Below, piece by piece: positions 44,294 through 53,554 of a stretch of DNA of 64,000 nucleotides. This stretch comes from an uncultured beta proteobacterium (GTDB lineage: Bacteria > Pseudomonadota > Gammaproteobacteria > Burkholderiales > Burkholderiaceae_C): assembly GCA_903823025.1 (NCBI GenBank), contig CAIJRK010000044.1:62001-126000 (forward strand), in the 5' to 3' direction. Each line of letters starts with the position of its first letter. The stretch's first letter is position 1. The notes below the pieces were generated by a model that was not told the DNA's origin, ran no database searches, and was given only the letters and a program-made list of their open reading frames with translations. The position numbers were made by a program, and so were the translations under genes.

Positions 44294-45427
44294 ATGCCCC
44301 ATAAAATCCAACTCCCCGACCACAAAGCCAACTGCGGCACTGCTGTCACGGCTCTCAAGTTCACCGATTCTGCATTGTCGCCAGAGCAGCAGCGCTTTAA
44401 TAAATTACTCATACGCACTGAAAATCTCGCTCTCAAAATTGAAGCGGCGCGCACGTTGGGCGATACACATCGCCCGCTGTTTAGCAAGCTGTTAGGGCCG
44501 CTGGAGACACAGCGTAATGCCCTGATGCGTGAGATGGCGCTGTGGCTGGACGCGCGACTGCAACGCGGCGGCTTGAGCGCCAAACAAAAGCGCGATGCCA
44601 GCGAAATTATTTGTCATCTGGCCGCCGGTTTGGCGATGATGGGCGACGAGGCCATGCAGCAGTTGCATGACGCGCACAGCGATGTGACTATGGCCGACCA
44701 AGAGCAATCCGCCATGGCCGAGATGCAGGGCATGATGGAAGGGATGTTGGGCGAGTCCTTGGGCGACCAGCAAAACTATGCCTCTGTGCAAGAAATGCTG
44801 CAAGCCAGCCTGGAAAAAATACGCCAACGTGAAGAGGCCGAGCAAGAGGCCCGCGCCACCGCCAAAGGCGGACGGAAAAAGACGGTTCGCCAGCAACAAG
44901 CCGAGCAGCAAACGCTGGACGCCGATGGCGCGCTGCGCACTATTTACCGCCAACTGGTCAGCGCCTTGCATCCCGACCGTGAAAGTGACCCGCATGAAAG
45001 GGAGCGCAAAACCGCGTTGATGAAAGACGTCAACACCGCTTATGAAAAACGGGACTTGCTGGTCTTGCTTCAGTTGCAATTGCACGTCGAACTGGCGGAC
45101 GGTGAGAAGGTGGCCACACTGGCGCGTGAAAAAGTTATTTCCCTGACCTTGCTGCTCAAAGAACGAGCCGCCGTGCTAACCCGCGAACTGCAAGACATTC
45201 AGATGCGCACGCTGGCCGAGTTTGAACTGCCCCCCTACGCCCCGTTAAACGCCACCACGCTCAAGCGCCATCTGCAACATAAACAACAAGGTTTGGAGGA
45301 CACCATTGAAATGATGACGGAGGACTTGCAGCGGGTGCCAAGCGACGCCGCGCTGAAACGCTGGCTCACCAGCCAGCTAAAGATGAATCAAACCCAGTTT
45401 GACCTGGACTCTGACGCCTTCTTTTAA
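44294..45427 (+). CDS. J-domain (DnaJ-like) protein
   Basis: A 377-residue, charged, helical, soluble protein. A J-like segment near residues 210-260 has the HPD motif: TIYRQLVSALHPDRESDPHE, followed by LMKDVNTAYEKRD. The rest contains Met-, Glu- and Gln-rich helices. J-domain proteins stimulate Hsp70 ATPase. The frame is open from a TTG at 44246 that would give a lipoprotein-like start, but ATG 44294 (MPHKIQLPDHKANC) is preferred. It follows tgt by 75 bases. Client unknown. Confidence 0.75.
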   Translation: MPHKIQLPDHKANCGTAVTALKFTDSALSPEQQRFNKLLIRTENLALKIEAARTLGDTHRPLFSKLLGPLETQRNALMREMALWLDARLQRGGLSAKQKRDASEIICHLAAGLAMMGDEAMQQLHDAHSDVTMADQEQSAMAEMQGMMEGMLGESLGDQQNYASVQEMLQASLEKIRQREEAEQEARATAKGGRKKTVRQQQAEQQTLDADGALRTIYRQLVSALHPDRESDPHERERKTALMKDVNTAYEKRDLLVLLQLQLHVELADGEKVATLAREKVISLTLLLKERAAVLTRELQDIQMRTLAEFELPPYAPLNATTLKRHLQHKQQGLEDTIEMMTEDLQRVPSDAALKRWLTSQLKMNQTQFDLDSDAFF

Positions 45428-45446
45428 GCGCCCGCCAGCCCCGCCC

Positions 45447-46727
45447 TCAAACGCCTCCGGTGAACACCGTCAAGACGCCGGTGTAGCCATACAAATGGTT
45501 GCGGGCAATCTCGCCACCGGCAAAAAAACCGACCAGCGGCACATCGCCCAAAGCGCGACGAATGATTTGCAGCTCGGCACTGGGTCCACCAAAGTGCTGC
45601 CCGCCGCGCCCGGAACAACTCACATAAATCGCGCCAGCAATGCGGCGTGCCGGATGTGGGGCCGACTCGGCCTCAGACGCTGCCAAGGCGCTCGCAATTT
45701 CAACGGGTAGTTCTTCAGGTTCCAGCTCTTCTCGAATCTCGGCGCAGGCCCGGATCAAATCGGCGCGGGCGGCCTGGACGTTGCGCTGGCAAAAAGCCAA
45801 CTGCATCCCGACCTCCAATTGATCGGCGACGGCTACCCCGCGCCGTGCCGGGTCCAGCCCGATGATGTGGCGCACGATCACGTCACTGCCGAAATTGCCG
45901 GTACGGCTCACTGCGACGCCGTCACCGGCTGGGCCGCTGCTGTCGGCGGGTTGCATCAAACCCACCAAGGTGGCGCGTACCGCTTTCAGCGCTTTTTCGG
46001 GCTGTTCCAGTGACACTTTGAGTTCGCGCAACAACACGTCCAGCGCAGGTTCGCCGTCCAGTGCCGTCACTACGTTTTGTTCGGCAGCAGTCACCTTGTG
46101 GGCTTTGGACAGGGGCAAACAACCCTGCGTGACGCGTGACACCAGACTCACGCCTTCGCCAAACGCGACACCACTCAAACCACCGCTGAACACGCCACTG
46201 GCCGCTCCCTGACCGCTGATGTTGCCATTGCCACCGATGGCAAACTGCACCTGTTTTGAGCGGCTGTATGACAAGCCGCCAAACAAATAACCCGAGGCCG
46301 TGCGCGCCGCCATCTCTTTGATGAGTTCGTCCAGATCGGGCGTGTGGGCATCCGCATGAATCAAGGCCGTATGGGCTTCAAACCCCAGACCAAGCGGCGC
46401 CACGCCAGAGAACACCCGGTACTGGTCGGTGGGCAACTCGCACAACATGACGGCCAGCGCGGGTTCATCAAAATACTCGACATTGTTGGCGGCAATGCCC
46501 ACCCCCACCGTGCCCGACCAGTCGGTGATTTCAGGCAACTCGGCGCTCAGGTAATCCAGAATTTCCTGGGCCTGACTGGCGTAATGGTCGGTGATGTAGA
46601 GCAGTGCCAAAGTGGGCGCGCTGGCGTAATCCGGCAAAGCCATTTGGGCACGCAATTGCGCCAATGCCAAACCGGCGGCCATGCGCCACTGCGGGTGTGT
46701 GGCGTGACCATAGGGAAACAACTTCAT
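45447..46727 (-). CDS. FIST signal-transduction domain protein
   Basis: A 426-residue protein with the FIST_N/FIST_C pair. The N-terminal half has LALLYITDHYASQAQEILDY and TVGVGIAANNVEYFDEPALA, and the C-terminal half has AIYVSCSGRGGQHFGGPSAE and FFAGGEIARNHLYGYTGVLT. FIST domains are predicted to bind small ligands such as amino acids and pass signals. It is convergent with the J-domain gene. A dispersed repeat lies just beyond its start. Confidence 0.9.
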   Translation of the reverse strand: MKLFPYGHATHPQWRMAAGLALAQLRAQMALPDYASAPTLALLYITDHYASQAQEILDYLSAELPEITDWSGTVGVGIAANNVEYFDEPALAVMLCELPTDQYRVFSGVAPLGLGFEAHTALIHADAHTPDLDELIKEMAARTASGYLFGGLSYSRSKQVQFAIGGNGNISGQGAASGVFSGGLSGVAFGEGVSLVSRVTQGCLPLSKAHKVTAAEQNVVTALDGEPALDVLLRELKVSLEQPEKALKAVRATLVGLMQPADSSGPAGDGVAVSRTGNFGSDVIVRHIIGLDPARRGVAVADQLEVGMQLAFCQRNVQAARADLIRACAEIREELEPEELPVEIASALAASEAESAPHPARRIAGAIYVSCSGRGGQHFGGPSAELQIIRRALGDVPLVGFFAGGEIARNHLYGYTGVLTVFTGGV

Positions 46728-46740
46728 CTAAAACTAACTC

Positions 46741-46837
46741 CGGTTTGAAATCTCCCTCTTGAGAGAGGGATAGAATTTATTTGGGAGAGAAGTAAGCGCT
46801 TCCAAACTCGCCTTTTCAGGGGCGCGGATTGAAGCAC
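46741..46837. repeat. Dispersed intergenic repeat, copy B
   Basis: The second copy of the element at 21435-21528: CGGTTTGAAA at the left, the shared 20-base core at 46768-46787 and TTGAAGCAC at the right. It lies between the start of the FIST gene and the end of the PhaM gene. Confidence 0.7.
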
Positions 46838-46859
46838 CGAACCATCTCTCTGGGGTAGG

Positions 46860-47543
46860 CTAGCTACTTCGGCCTGTCGTTTTGGCCGCTGCTTTTTTGG
46901 CAGCGGGCTTGGCTGTCGTACTGGTTTTGCTGGCTGTGGCTGCTTTAGAGGCGGCGGGTTTAACCGCTACCAAGGCGGCGTTTTTGCTCGCATCTTTGAT
47001 GGCATTTGCGGCGATTTGCTGAAACTGCTGTGTCAACGAACCCCACAACTGCATCGGATCCACCAGACCGGCGGACGCTGCGGCAGGCGTTTCAGGTGGG
47101 GTGATGGGGCTGATTTTTTGGGTTTGTGCCGCCACCTCAGCGGCCAGTTCGGCGATGGTCTTGCTGGGCGATGTCTTTTTGTCAGCGGCGTGCGACATCC
47201 CGGGAAAGGCTGAATCGCCCGTCTTGAGTTTGAACGCATTCGCCATTTCACTGATGTTGAGATTCATGCCCTTGAGTGTGGCCAAGGTCATTTTTTGCAC
47301 CTCCAGCGCCTGCACGGTGGCGCCCAAGGCCTTGGAGTTTTGCTCTAACCAGAAATGCACGGTTTTGAGTTCAGAGATACGCTTGTCGAGTTCTTCGACA
47401 TTGAGTGTGGGCGCAATCCAACTCGCCAGATTGGGCATTTGCGGGGTCGATTGTGATGACTGCGCCGCCCCCTTGGCCAGGTTTTGCAGAAAGTCAAAAC
47501 CGGGAACGAATTTACCGAAATCAGCGCTGTGTGAATTACTCAT
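46860..47543 (-). CDS. phaM: PhaM-type polyhydroxyalkanoate granule protein
   Basis: A 227-residue protein. The N-terminal half has the PhaM core: FGKFVPGFDFLQNLAKGA and ELKTVHFWLEQNSKALGATV. The tail is a Lys/Ala/Pro-rich stretch (KPAASKAATASKTSTTAKPA), as in PhaM of Cupriavidus, which binds DNA and activates PHA synthase. It suggests that the organism stores PHB. No phaC or phaP gene is in the window. Confidence 0.85.
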   Translation of the reverse strand: MSNSHSADFGKFVPGFDFLQNLAKGAAQSSQSTPQMPNLASWIAPTLNVEELDKRISELKTVHFWLEQNSKALGATVQALEVQKMTLATLKGMNLNISEMANAFKLKTGDSAFPGMSHAADKKTSPSKTIAELAAEVAAQTQKISPITPPETPAAASAGLVDPMQLWGSLTQQFQQIAANAIKDASKNAALVAVKPAASKAATASKTSTTAKPAAKKAAAKTTGRSS

Positions 47544-47611
47544 GTTTGTCTCCTTTATTTGCCGAAATTAAATCCTTACCAGCTTACCCCAATGTGAGCG
47601 GTTTCCGGGGT

Positions 47612-48250
47612 TCAACTTGTCAGTGTTGTCGAACTCAATGACTTCCCCGGCCTTAACCGGTGTTCGCGAAGTTCCAGGTGATAGTTGCGGGCACTTGGCG
47701 GGCTGCAGTCTTCCAGAAAGTTCAGTTCCCGCAGGCTGGCCAGCACGCGGCAGACCGTTTCAGGGGCCGCATTGATTATTGTCGCCATGTCATTCAAATT
47801 GGGCAGCGCACAAACCGTGGCTTCGCGGACCTCGCCAGCGCCGTCTTCATTGCCGTCTCCAGCGAGCATGAGCAGCAAGCGTTTCACGCGTTCAAGTGCC
47901 GACCCTGTTCGCAAACTCACCACCTCACGGCAGCGCTGATGCCCCTTCAAGACGGCATCCATCAGCAGTTGTGTCAGTTGCCCCTGGTCGAGCACGACTA
48001 CCGGAACCAACCGAGCGGGTGTGAGGGCGCGCACCCAGAGTTGATCGGTCACGCCCACAAGGCTTTCAACGCCCAGAAAATCGCCGGGCAGTGCCAGACG
48101 AACAAAAGCGCGGGGGGCGTCCAACGTCGCGCTGCTGTCAATGCGCAAGGCGCCTGACGCCAGTCGCCACAGCGTTTGACTATCCGAAGTCGATAACGCT
48201 TCACGCGCCAACAGGTGACGCGGTTGCCGATCCATTAAAAAAGAATTCAT
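47612..48250 (-). CDS. Crp/Fnr-family transcription regulator
   Basis: A 212-residue regulator: a cyclic-nucleotide-fold N-terminal half (LASGALRIDSS, ALPGDFLGVESLVG) and a winged-helix C-terminal half with the recognition helix in MATIINAAPETVCRVLASLR. It has no N-terminal cysteine cluster of the Fnr type, so oxygen sensing by an iron-sulfur centre is unlikely. It lies directly downstream of the cytochrome bd operon on the same strand, separated by a terminator hairpin, and could control bd expression. Confidence 0.88.
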   Translation of the reverse strand: MNSFLMDRQPRHLLAREALSTSDSQTLWRLASGALRIDSSATLDAPRAFVRLALPGDFLGVESLVGVTDQLWVRALTPARLVPVVVLDQGQLTQLLMDAVLKGHQRCREVVSLRTGSALERVKRLLLMLAGDGNEDGAGEVREATVCALPNLNDMATIINAAPETVCRVLASLRELNFLEDCSPPSARNYHLELREHRLRPGKSLSSTTLTS

Positions 48251-48259
48251 GAAGGCTCC

Positions 48260-48294
48260 AAAAGCCCCTCTGCGTGCTCTGACGCAGGTGGGGC
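48260..48294 (-). terminator. Rho-independent terminator after cydX
   Basis: On the minus strand GCCCCACCTGCGT pairs with ACGCAGAGGGGC around the loop CAGAGC, followed by TTTT (bases 48263-48260). It lies between cydX and the Crp/Fnr gene, so it probably ends the bd operon. Confidence 0.7.
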
Positions 48295-48309
48295 ATCAAG
48301 TTAAAAAAA

Positions 48310-48414
48310 TTACTCGGCGTCTTCAGGGTGACCCTGCGCTTCAAACCACAACGCGTTCACCACCGCCAGCAACACCGCCATGGCGGTGCCTAAAATCCAA
48401 CTGAAATACCACAT
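48310..48414 (-). CDS. cydX: Cytochrome bd oxidase small subunit CydX
   Basis: A 34-residue single-helix protein, MWYFSWILGTAMAVLLAVVN followed by ALWFEAQGHPEDAE. It matches the MWYF.W.LG start of CydX/YbgT, which stabilises the haem b595/d site of the bd oxidase. The gene follows cydB closely and is below the usual ORF length cutoff. Confidence 0.9.
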   Translation of the reverse strand: MWYFSWILGTAMAVLLAVVNALWFEAQGHPEDAE

Positions 48415-48446
48415 ATTGATATCCTTTTTAAAGGTTGAAATGTTGT

Positions 48447-49583
48447 TTAGTAAAGCGCTTTGCCGCGCGACTGCACGTCAGCCACGGTGACCTTGCCGCG
48501 CATCACGCGATAGGCCCAAGAGGTGTAGGTCACCACAATCGGCGTCATCACCAATGCGACCCAGAACATGATGTTCAAAGTGCGCCGACTGGATACGCAA
48601 TCCCACACCGTCAGACTATGGCTGGGGTTCGTGGAGGAAGGCAGCACAAACGGAAAAATAGCCGCGCCTGCCGTCAAAATAATCCCGACACAAGCCAGCG
48701 CACTGCCCACAAATGCAAGACCCGGTCGGCGAACAAACGACGCGAATAGCGCCAGCACCACGCTCCCATAGGCGAGCACTGTCAACAAAACGGTCAGCGG
48801 ATAAACGCGGTAGTTGCCCAGCCAGGCACCTGCCTGCTGGATAACCGTTTTACCCAATGGCGAAACCGCCTCTCCCGGCTCCACCACCGAGGTGATCACA
48901 TAACCCGACATTTGCGCCACCATCAACCCGGCCACGGTGAACACCAGCAACAGCGCCATTCCGCTGATCAAGCCTGCCTTTCGGGCACGCCCGGCAATCT
49001 CTGCCTCGGTGCGCAATTGCAGATAGTTGGCTCCATGAAACACCAACAGCGTCAGACTCGTCAACCCGCACAGCAGCGTAAAGGGGCTGAACAACCCCCA
49101 AAAGCTGCCGGTATAAACAGGCAACATACTGTCCTCAAAATGAAAGGGGACGCCGGTAATAACATTGCCAATAGCGACCCCAAACACCAAAGCTGGCACC
49201 GCACCGCCCACAAAAAGGCCCCAATCCCATGCCGTGCGCCAACGCGGGTCAGCCACCTTGCTGCGGTACTCAAACCCCACAGGCCGAAAGAACATAGCCC
49301 ACAACACCGCCATCAGCGCAAAGTAAAACCCTGAAAACGCCGTGGCATAAACCAGCGGCCAGGCGGCAAAAATAGCACCACCTGCCGTGACAAACCAGAC
49401 TTGATTCCCTTCCCAATGCGGGCCAACGGTGTTGAGCACGACACGCCGTTCATCGTCGGTGCGCCCGACAAAAGGCAGCAGCGTGCCCACGCCCATGTCG
49501 TGCCCATCCATGATGGCAAAGCCAATGAGCAGCACAACAACCAACAGCCACCAAATCAATTTGAGACTTGTGTAATCAAGCAT
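48447..49583 (-). CDS. cydB: Cytochrome bd ubiquinol oxidase subunit II
   Basis: A 378-residue membrane protein with about eight hydrophobic helices. Motifs are LIGFAIMDGHDMGVGTLLPF and GPHWEGNQVWFVTAGGAIFA, standard for CydB. With CydA it forms the high-affinity oxidase that uses ubiquinol and contains no copper. The gene overlaps or nearly abuts cydA (2 bases between). Confidence 0.96.
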   Translation of the reverse strand: MLDYTSLKLIWWLLVVVLLIGFAIMDGHDMGVGTLLPFVGRTDDERRVVLNTVGPHWEGNQVWFVTAGGAIFAAWPLVYATAFSGFYFALMAVLWAMFFRPVGFEYRSKVADPRWRTAWDWGLFVGGAVPALVFGVAIGNVITGVPFHFEDSMLPVYTGSFWGLFSPFTLLCGLTSLTLLVFHGANYLQLRTEAEIAGRARKAGLISGMALLLVFTVAGLMVAQMSGYVITSVVEPGEAVSPLGKTVIQQAGAWLGNYRVYPLTVLLTVLAYGSVVLALFASFVRRPGLAFVGSALACVGIILTAGAAIFPFVLPSSTNPSHSLTVWDCVSSRRTLNIMFWVALVMTPIVVTYTSWAYRVMRGKVTVADVQSRGKALY

Positions 49584-49585
49584 TT

Positions 49586-51199
49586 TTATATCTCCCTGGA
49601 TGAAAGAGGTGCGGCGTAAACCGGTGCTGCCGAGCCACCTGCCGAGGGAGGCTTTTGTTCAAACACATAGTTCCCGGTGCCCAAACTGGAAGGGCCTAAA
49701 CGGGCGTACTTGAGCATGAGGTACATCTCGGCAACAAACAACACGGTGTAGAAAATCAGAAATCCCGCTAATGAAAACATGACGTCACTGGCCTTGAGGG
49801 CCGAGGTGGACAGGTGCGTCGGCAAAATGCCTTGCACCGTCCAGGGCTGACGGCCATATTCAGCCACGATCCAGCCCGCCTCAATAGCGATCCACGGCAG
49901 CGGCAGGCTCCATAGCGCCCACTTCAGCAGCCAGGGACGTGACTCGATACGGTTACGGGCCGAACTCCAAAAGGCCACCGCCAGCAAGGCCAGCATGGCA
50001 AAAGCACAGACCACCATGAGGCGAAAGCTCCAAAACAACGGGGCTACTCGGGGAATGGCATCGTCAATTGCTTTCGCCTTCATCTCCGGCGTGGCTTGCG
50101 ACACGTCCGCGATGTATTTTTTAAGCAGCAAGCCGTAGCCCATGTCCGCCTGATAGTCCTTTAGATGCGCCAGCAGTTCGGGGTTTTTAGGGTCTTTGCG
50201 CAATTGCTCCAGCGTCTTCACTGCCACAATGCCGCGCTCGATGCGTGCTGCGGTTTTGCGTTCAATTTCATCCATGCCGGGCATGACCTTGTCAGTGGAA
50301 CGGGTGCCGATCAGGCCCAGTACATAGGGAATTTTGATCTCGGCATAGGTGGTGCGGGTTGCCTCATCCGGGAGGCCGAAAAGCGTCAAACCAGCGGGTG
50401 CCGGTTCGGTGATCCACATGGCCTCCATCGCGGCCATCTTGGCCTCTTGCGATTCAGCGGCGGTGTAGCCCGATTCGTCCCCCAGCACAATCACCGACAA
50501 GGCCGAAGCCAGACCAAAGGCGGCAGCAATACGAAAAGAGCGCAACGCAAATGCCCGATCCCGACCTTTGAGCAAATACCAACTGCTAATGGCCAGCACA
50601 AAAATGGAACCGCACACATACCCGGCGCTAATGGTGTGGACAAACTTGGCCTGCGCCACCGGGTTGAACACGACCTCCCAGAAACTGGCAAGCTCCATGC
50701 GCATGGTGACCGGATTAAACTCCGCGCCGACCGGATTTTGCATCCAGCCGTTAGCGATCAAAATCAGCACCGCTGACAGGTTGGAGCCAATCGCGACCAG
50801 ATAAGTCACCGTCAAATGACCGACCTTGCTTAGTCGATCCCAGCCAAAGAAAAACAAGCCGACAAAGGTGGACTCCAGAAAGAAGGCCAGCAAGCCTTCA
50901 ATCGCTAGCGGTGCGCCAAAGATGTCGCCCACATAGTGCGAGTAATAGGCCCAATTGGTTCCAAACTGGAACTCCAGCGTCAGCCCGGTCGTGACCCCCA
51001 GCGCAAAGTTGATGCCGAATAATTTGCCCCAGAACTTGGTCATATCGCGGTAAATCGTCTTGCCGGTCATGACATAGACGGTCTCCATGATGGCCAGCAG
51101 GAACGAGAGTCCCAGTGTCAGAGGGACGAAAAGAAAGTGATAAAGCGCAGTCACCGCGAATTGCAATCGCGATAAATCCACTAAAGATTCAGAAATCAT
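49586..51199 (-). CDS. cydA: Cytochrome bd ubiquinol oxidase subunit I
   Basis: A 537-residue membrane protein with about nine helices. It carries the haem ligands and the motifs RLQFAVTALYHFLFVPLTLG and EAGWIVAEYGRQPWTVQGIL. The Q-loop region (about residues 260-370) is long, as in E. coli CydA, so it belongs to the long-loop class. It starts inside the cydP stop (ATGA overlap), giving coupled translation. Confidence 0.97.
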   Translation of the reverse strand: MISESLVDLSRLQFAVTALYHFLFVPLTLGLSFLLAIMETVYVMTGKTIYRDMTKFWGKLFGINFALGVTTGLTLEFQFGTNWAYYSHYVGDIFGAPLAIEGLLAFFLESTFVGLFFFGWDRLSKVGHLTVTYLVAIGSNLSAVLILIANGWMQNPVGAEFNPVTMRMELASFWEVVFNPVAQAKFVHTISAGYVCGSIFVLAISSWYLLKGRDRAFALRSFRIAAAFGLASALSVIVLGDESGYTAAESQEAKMAAMEAMWITEPAPAGLTLFGLPDEATRTTYAEIKIPYVLGLIGTRSTDKVMPGMDEIERKTAARIERGIVAVKTLEQLRKDPKNPELLAHLKDYQADMGYGLLLKKYIADVSQATPEMKAKAIDDAIPRVAPLFWSFRLMVVCAFAMLALLAVAFWSSARNRIESRPWLLKWALWSLPLPWIAIEAGWIVAEYGRQPWTVQGILPTHLSTSALKASDVMFSLAGFLIFYTVLFVAEMYLMLKYARLGPSSLGTGNYVFEQKPPSAGGSAAPVYAAPLSSREI

Positions 51200-51426
51200 G
51201 GTTTGTCCTTGGAAACTGTCTCATGGCTAGGCGCTGTTTGCGAAGCAATGCGGTCGGCTACGCCTTGCGCGGCCTCGTCAGCGGCCAGCCGATGGGGAAA
51301 GAAGGCGGCCTTGATCATCAATAACAAGGCGAGCTTCAGGGCAATCGCCCACAGCAATTCACGGCGCAAACGGCGCGGCGTCACTGAGCGCAACCGCACC
51401 GCGTTCAAAGTTGGAATAGCAGGCAT
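51196..51426 (-). CDS. cydP: Cytochrome oxidase small subunit CydP
   Basis: A 76-residue protein with one central helix (LLWAIALKLALLLMIKAAFF). This is the CydP family found before cydAB in betaproteobacteria. ATG 51426 (MPAIPTLNAVRLRSVTPRRL) is chosen over the longer frame to 51546, which overlaps the DUF2946 gene. It begins the cydPABX unit. Confidence 0.88.
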   Translation of the reverse strand: MPAIPTLNAVRLRSVTPRRLRRELLWAIALKLALLLMIKAAFFPHRLAADEAAQGVADRIASQTAPSHETVSKDKP

Positions 51427-51542
51427 CTTGGCCCCCACAAATGAGACTAAAAGAAGAGGAGCGCGCAGGTGCAAACCTGGCCCGATGTCTATCGGTGGCG
51501 CTCCAAACGAGAAAGTTGCACGGCAGACGCACCGCCTATGGA

Positions 51543-52004
51543 TCAACCATCTTTCAGCGGGTGTCTGCAGGCAATAGCGAGGTCAAGAGAGGTGGGGGGT
51601 GCTCGGGCGGCAGGTGCCAGCCAGGCGATAGGCGTCAGCGCAAGAGGGCTGCGCTGCAGCAAAAGATCAGGGGTGCGCGGCCACACGGGCAAGCCCCAAG
51701 CCGTCACAGGCGGCAGACCAAAAGAGGCGGCGTGGGTCAGGCAATACGGGCAGTGCTCCGTATGCGCTGATGCGGGGGCATCCACCGGCTTGCGGTCGGT
51801 TTGCTCAATCAGACGGCCGTGTGCGTCCAGCCGAACCCAGGTTGACCTTTGCGTGGAACAAACCTCAATCCAGTCACGACTGCTTGCAGCCGTCTGGCCC
51901 CGCGCGCTCTCCAGCGCCACCGACAGCGTCGGCATCAACGCATTCAACAGGATGGCCACAATGGCGATCCAGCTGGAGAGTGTGCGACAGGGTTGGCGAG
52001 TCAT
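51543..52004 (-). CDS. DUF2946 protein, first of three in the window
   Basis: A 153-residue protein. An N-terminal hydrophobic helix (about 10-30) acts as signal or anchor. The central part has EHCPYCLTH, the HCPxC motif, and the C-terminus ends in WLAPAARAPP. DUF2946 proteins often sit near copper transport genes and the HCPxC pair may bind metal. It is the gene nearest to cydP in the minus-strand copper cluster. Confidence 0.82.
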   Translation of the reverse strand: MTRQPCRTLSSWIAIVAILLNALMPTLSVALESARGQTAASSRDWIEVCSTQRSTWVRLDAHGRLIEQTDRKPVDAPASAHTEHCPYCLTHAASFGLPPVTAWGLPVWPRTPDLLLQRSPLALTPIAWLAPAARAPPTSLDLAIACRHPLKDG

Positions 52005-52056
52005 GGACGAGGTGGTGCGGGATTGGCAGATGCCGAGCTAAAGACGATGGGTGTCG

Positions 52057-53523
52057 TTAGGGGTTTTTCGTCATCGTTTGGGAGACGGGATAGCCGCTCA
52101 TCGTTCCGATGGCCCCGTAGCCCGCCACCGTGGTGCCGGTCATGCACACGGCACCCATCATGCCGCCGGGTGCGCAGTCGGCGTAGGCCAGTTTGTTGAT
52201 CTGGGCTTGCGTTAACGCCGCCAGGGGATTGGCGGTGTTCACGAAGATCATCGCGTAGGCGTTGCCTGGGTTGCTGGCAGGTTTGGGAAAGCCGGCGTAA
52301 ACACCGCCGGCGTTAACGCCGGCTTGGGGTGACCAGCCATCACCCCCAAACGTGGTGGTAAACGTGCTGGTATGGCTGTTTAAGAATGTGGTGACCAACA
52401 CCCCGTCCAGCACCGGGTCATAGACCGCCGACAGCTGGTGCTTGAGGGGCAGCCAGGTCATGTTGTCGTCCGGGTAGGCCCGCTGATCACCGGTCATGGA
52501 TTCGCTCAGGATGCCCTGCAGATTTGACACCGTGCGGGTGCTTGAATTCAAAGTGAATGAGCCGATAAAAATCGAATCACGGGGCTGCGTGTCGGGTTCA
52601 TGAAAAGTTTCAACCACGTTGTAGTGGGTTAAAACATCGGTCGCCGTGGAGGGCGCGCCCTGGCCCATCAGGTTGGTCGCCGCCACAGAAAAGGTGTAAC
52701 CCGTACAGGTGGACGCACACGTCACGCTGATCGGCGAGGCGGTGCCTGTCGCGGTGATGCCGCTTGGGCTGGACGTCACGGTATAGCCCGTGACAGGACT
52801 GCCGCCGCTGTCCGTCGCGCCAATACTGAGCGTGACGGCATTGATGGCATTCCCCACGGTCGCCGTCACGCCAGTAGGCGCACCCGGAACCGTGATCCCG
52901 GCGGGCATGGAAACCGTCAGGGTCTGTGTCACTTGCGGCGCGGCATAGTAATTAGCGTCACCGGCCTGGTCAGCCGTGATCGTACAAGTGCCTGCCGCCA
53001 AATTTGTCACCAGGCCGGTCGTGCCAATAACGGAACACACCAAGGGGGTGGCGCTGTTGTAACGCACCGACAAGCCGGAACTGGCTGTGGCCGCGACAGT
53101 GGCCGTGCCGAGCCAGCTCAGTGCGGGCGCAGCGGCAAAGCTGATCGCCTGATGGGGATTGACGGTGACGGGAATGGCTTGCGTCGCTTGCGGTGCCGGG
53201 GCAAATGTGGTGTTGCCAGCTTGATTGGCCGCCATAGTGCAGGTGCCGATGGCGATAGCCGTGACAACTCCTGTGCTGCTCTCAACGGAACACACGGCGG
53301 GCGTGGTGCTGGCGTAACTGACAGTCAAGCCAGAGCTGGCCGTGGCCGAAACGGTTGCGCTGCCTAACAAACTCAGCATGGGCGTTGCGCCATCAAATTG
53401 GATCGTCTGCGCCCGCGCTTCGATGGCCGGGCCATCGCCACCGCCGCCACAGCCCACCAGCAACCCTGCCGCCAAAGTCATCAGGACAAGGCTACGTCCG
53501 GTGTTTTTCAATCTGATTTTCAT
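52057..53523 (-). CDS. Lipoprotein with tandem Ig-like repeats and fibronectin-like domain
   Basis: A 488-residue lipoprotein: MKIRLKNTGRSLVLMTLAAG followed by LLVGCGGGG, with the lipobox cysteine at about residue 25. Two Ig-like repeats (about 40-125 and 125-210; ATASSGLTVSY and ATASSGLSVRY) precede a fibronectin-type part and a C-terminal domain with NPGNAYAMIFVNTANPLAAL, two cysteines and GGMMG. The start at ATG 53523 is preferred over a longer frame. It lies between the copper TonB receptor and a DUF2946 gene, so it is a candidate surface component of copper acquisition. Not recognised otherwise. Confidence 0.78.
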   Translation of the reverse strand: MKIRLKNTGRSLVLMTLAAGLLVGCGGGGDGPAIEARAQTIQFDGATPMLSLLGSATVSATASSGLTVSYASTTPAVCSVESSTGVVTAIAIGTCTMAANQAGNTTFAPAPQATQAIPVTVNPHQAISFAAAPALSWLGTATVAATASSGLSVRYNSATPLVCSVIGTTGLVTNLAAGTCTITADQAGDANYYAAPQVTQTLTVSMPAGITVPGAPTGVTATVGNAINAVTLSIGATDSGGSPVTGYTVTSSPSGITATGTASPISVTCASTCTGYTFSVAATNLMGQGAPSTATDVLTHYNVVETFHEPDTQPRDSIFIGSFTLNSSTRTVSNLQGILSESMTGDQRAYPDDNMTWLPLKHQLSAVYDPVLDGVLVTTFLNSHTSTFTTTFGGDGWSPQAGVNAGGVYAGFPKPASNPGNAYAMIFVNTANPLAALTQAQINKLAYADCAPGGMMGAVCMTGTTVAGYGAIGTMSGYPVSQTMTKNP

Positions 53524-53554
53524 GATCTTCCTTCGAGTGATTGAGGGTGATATT

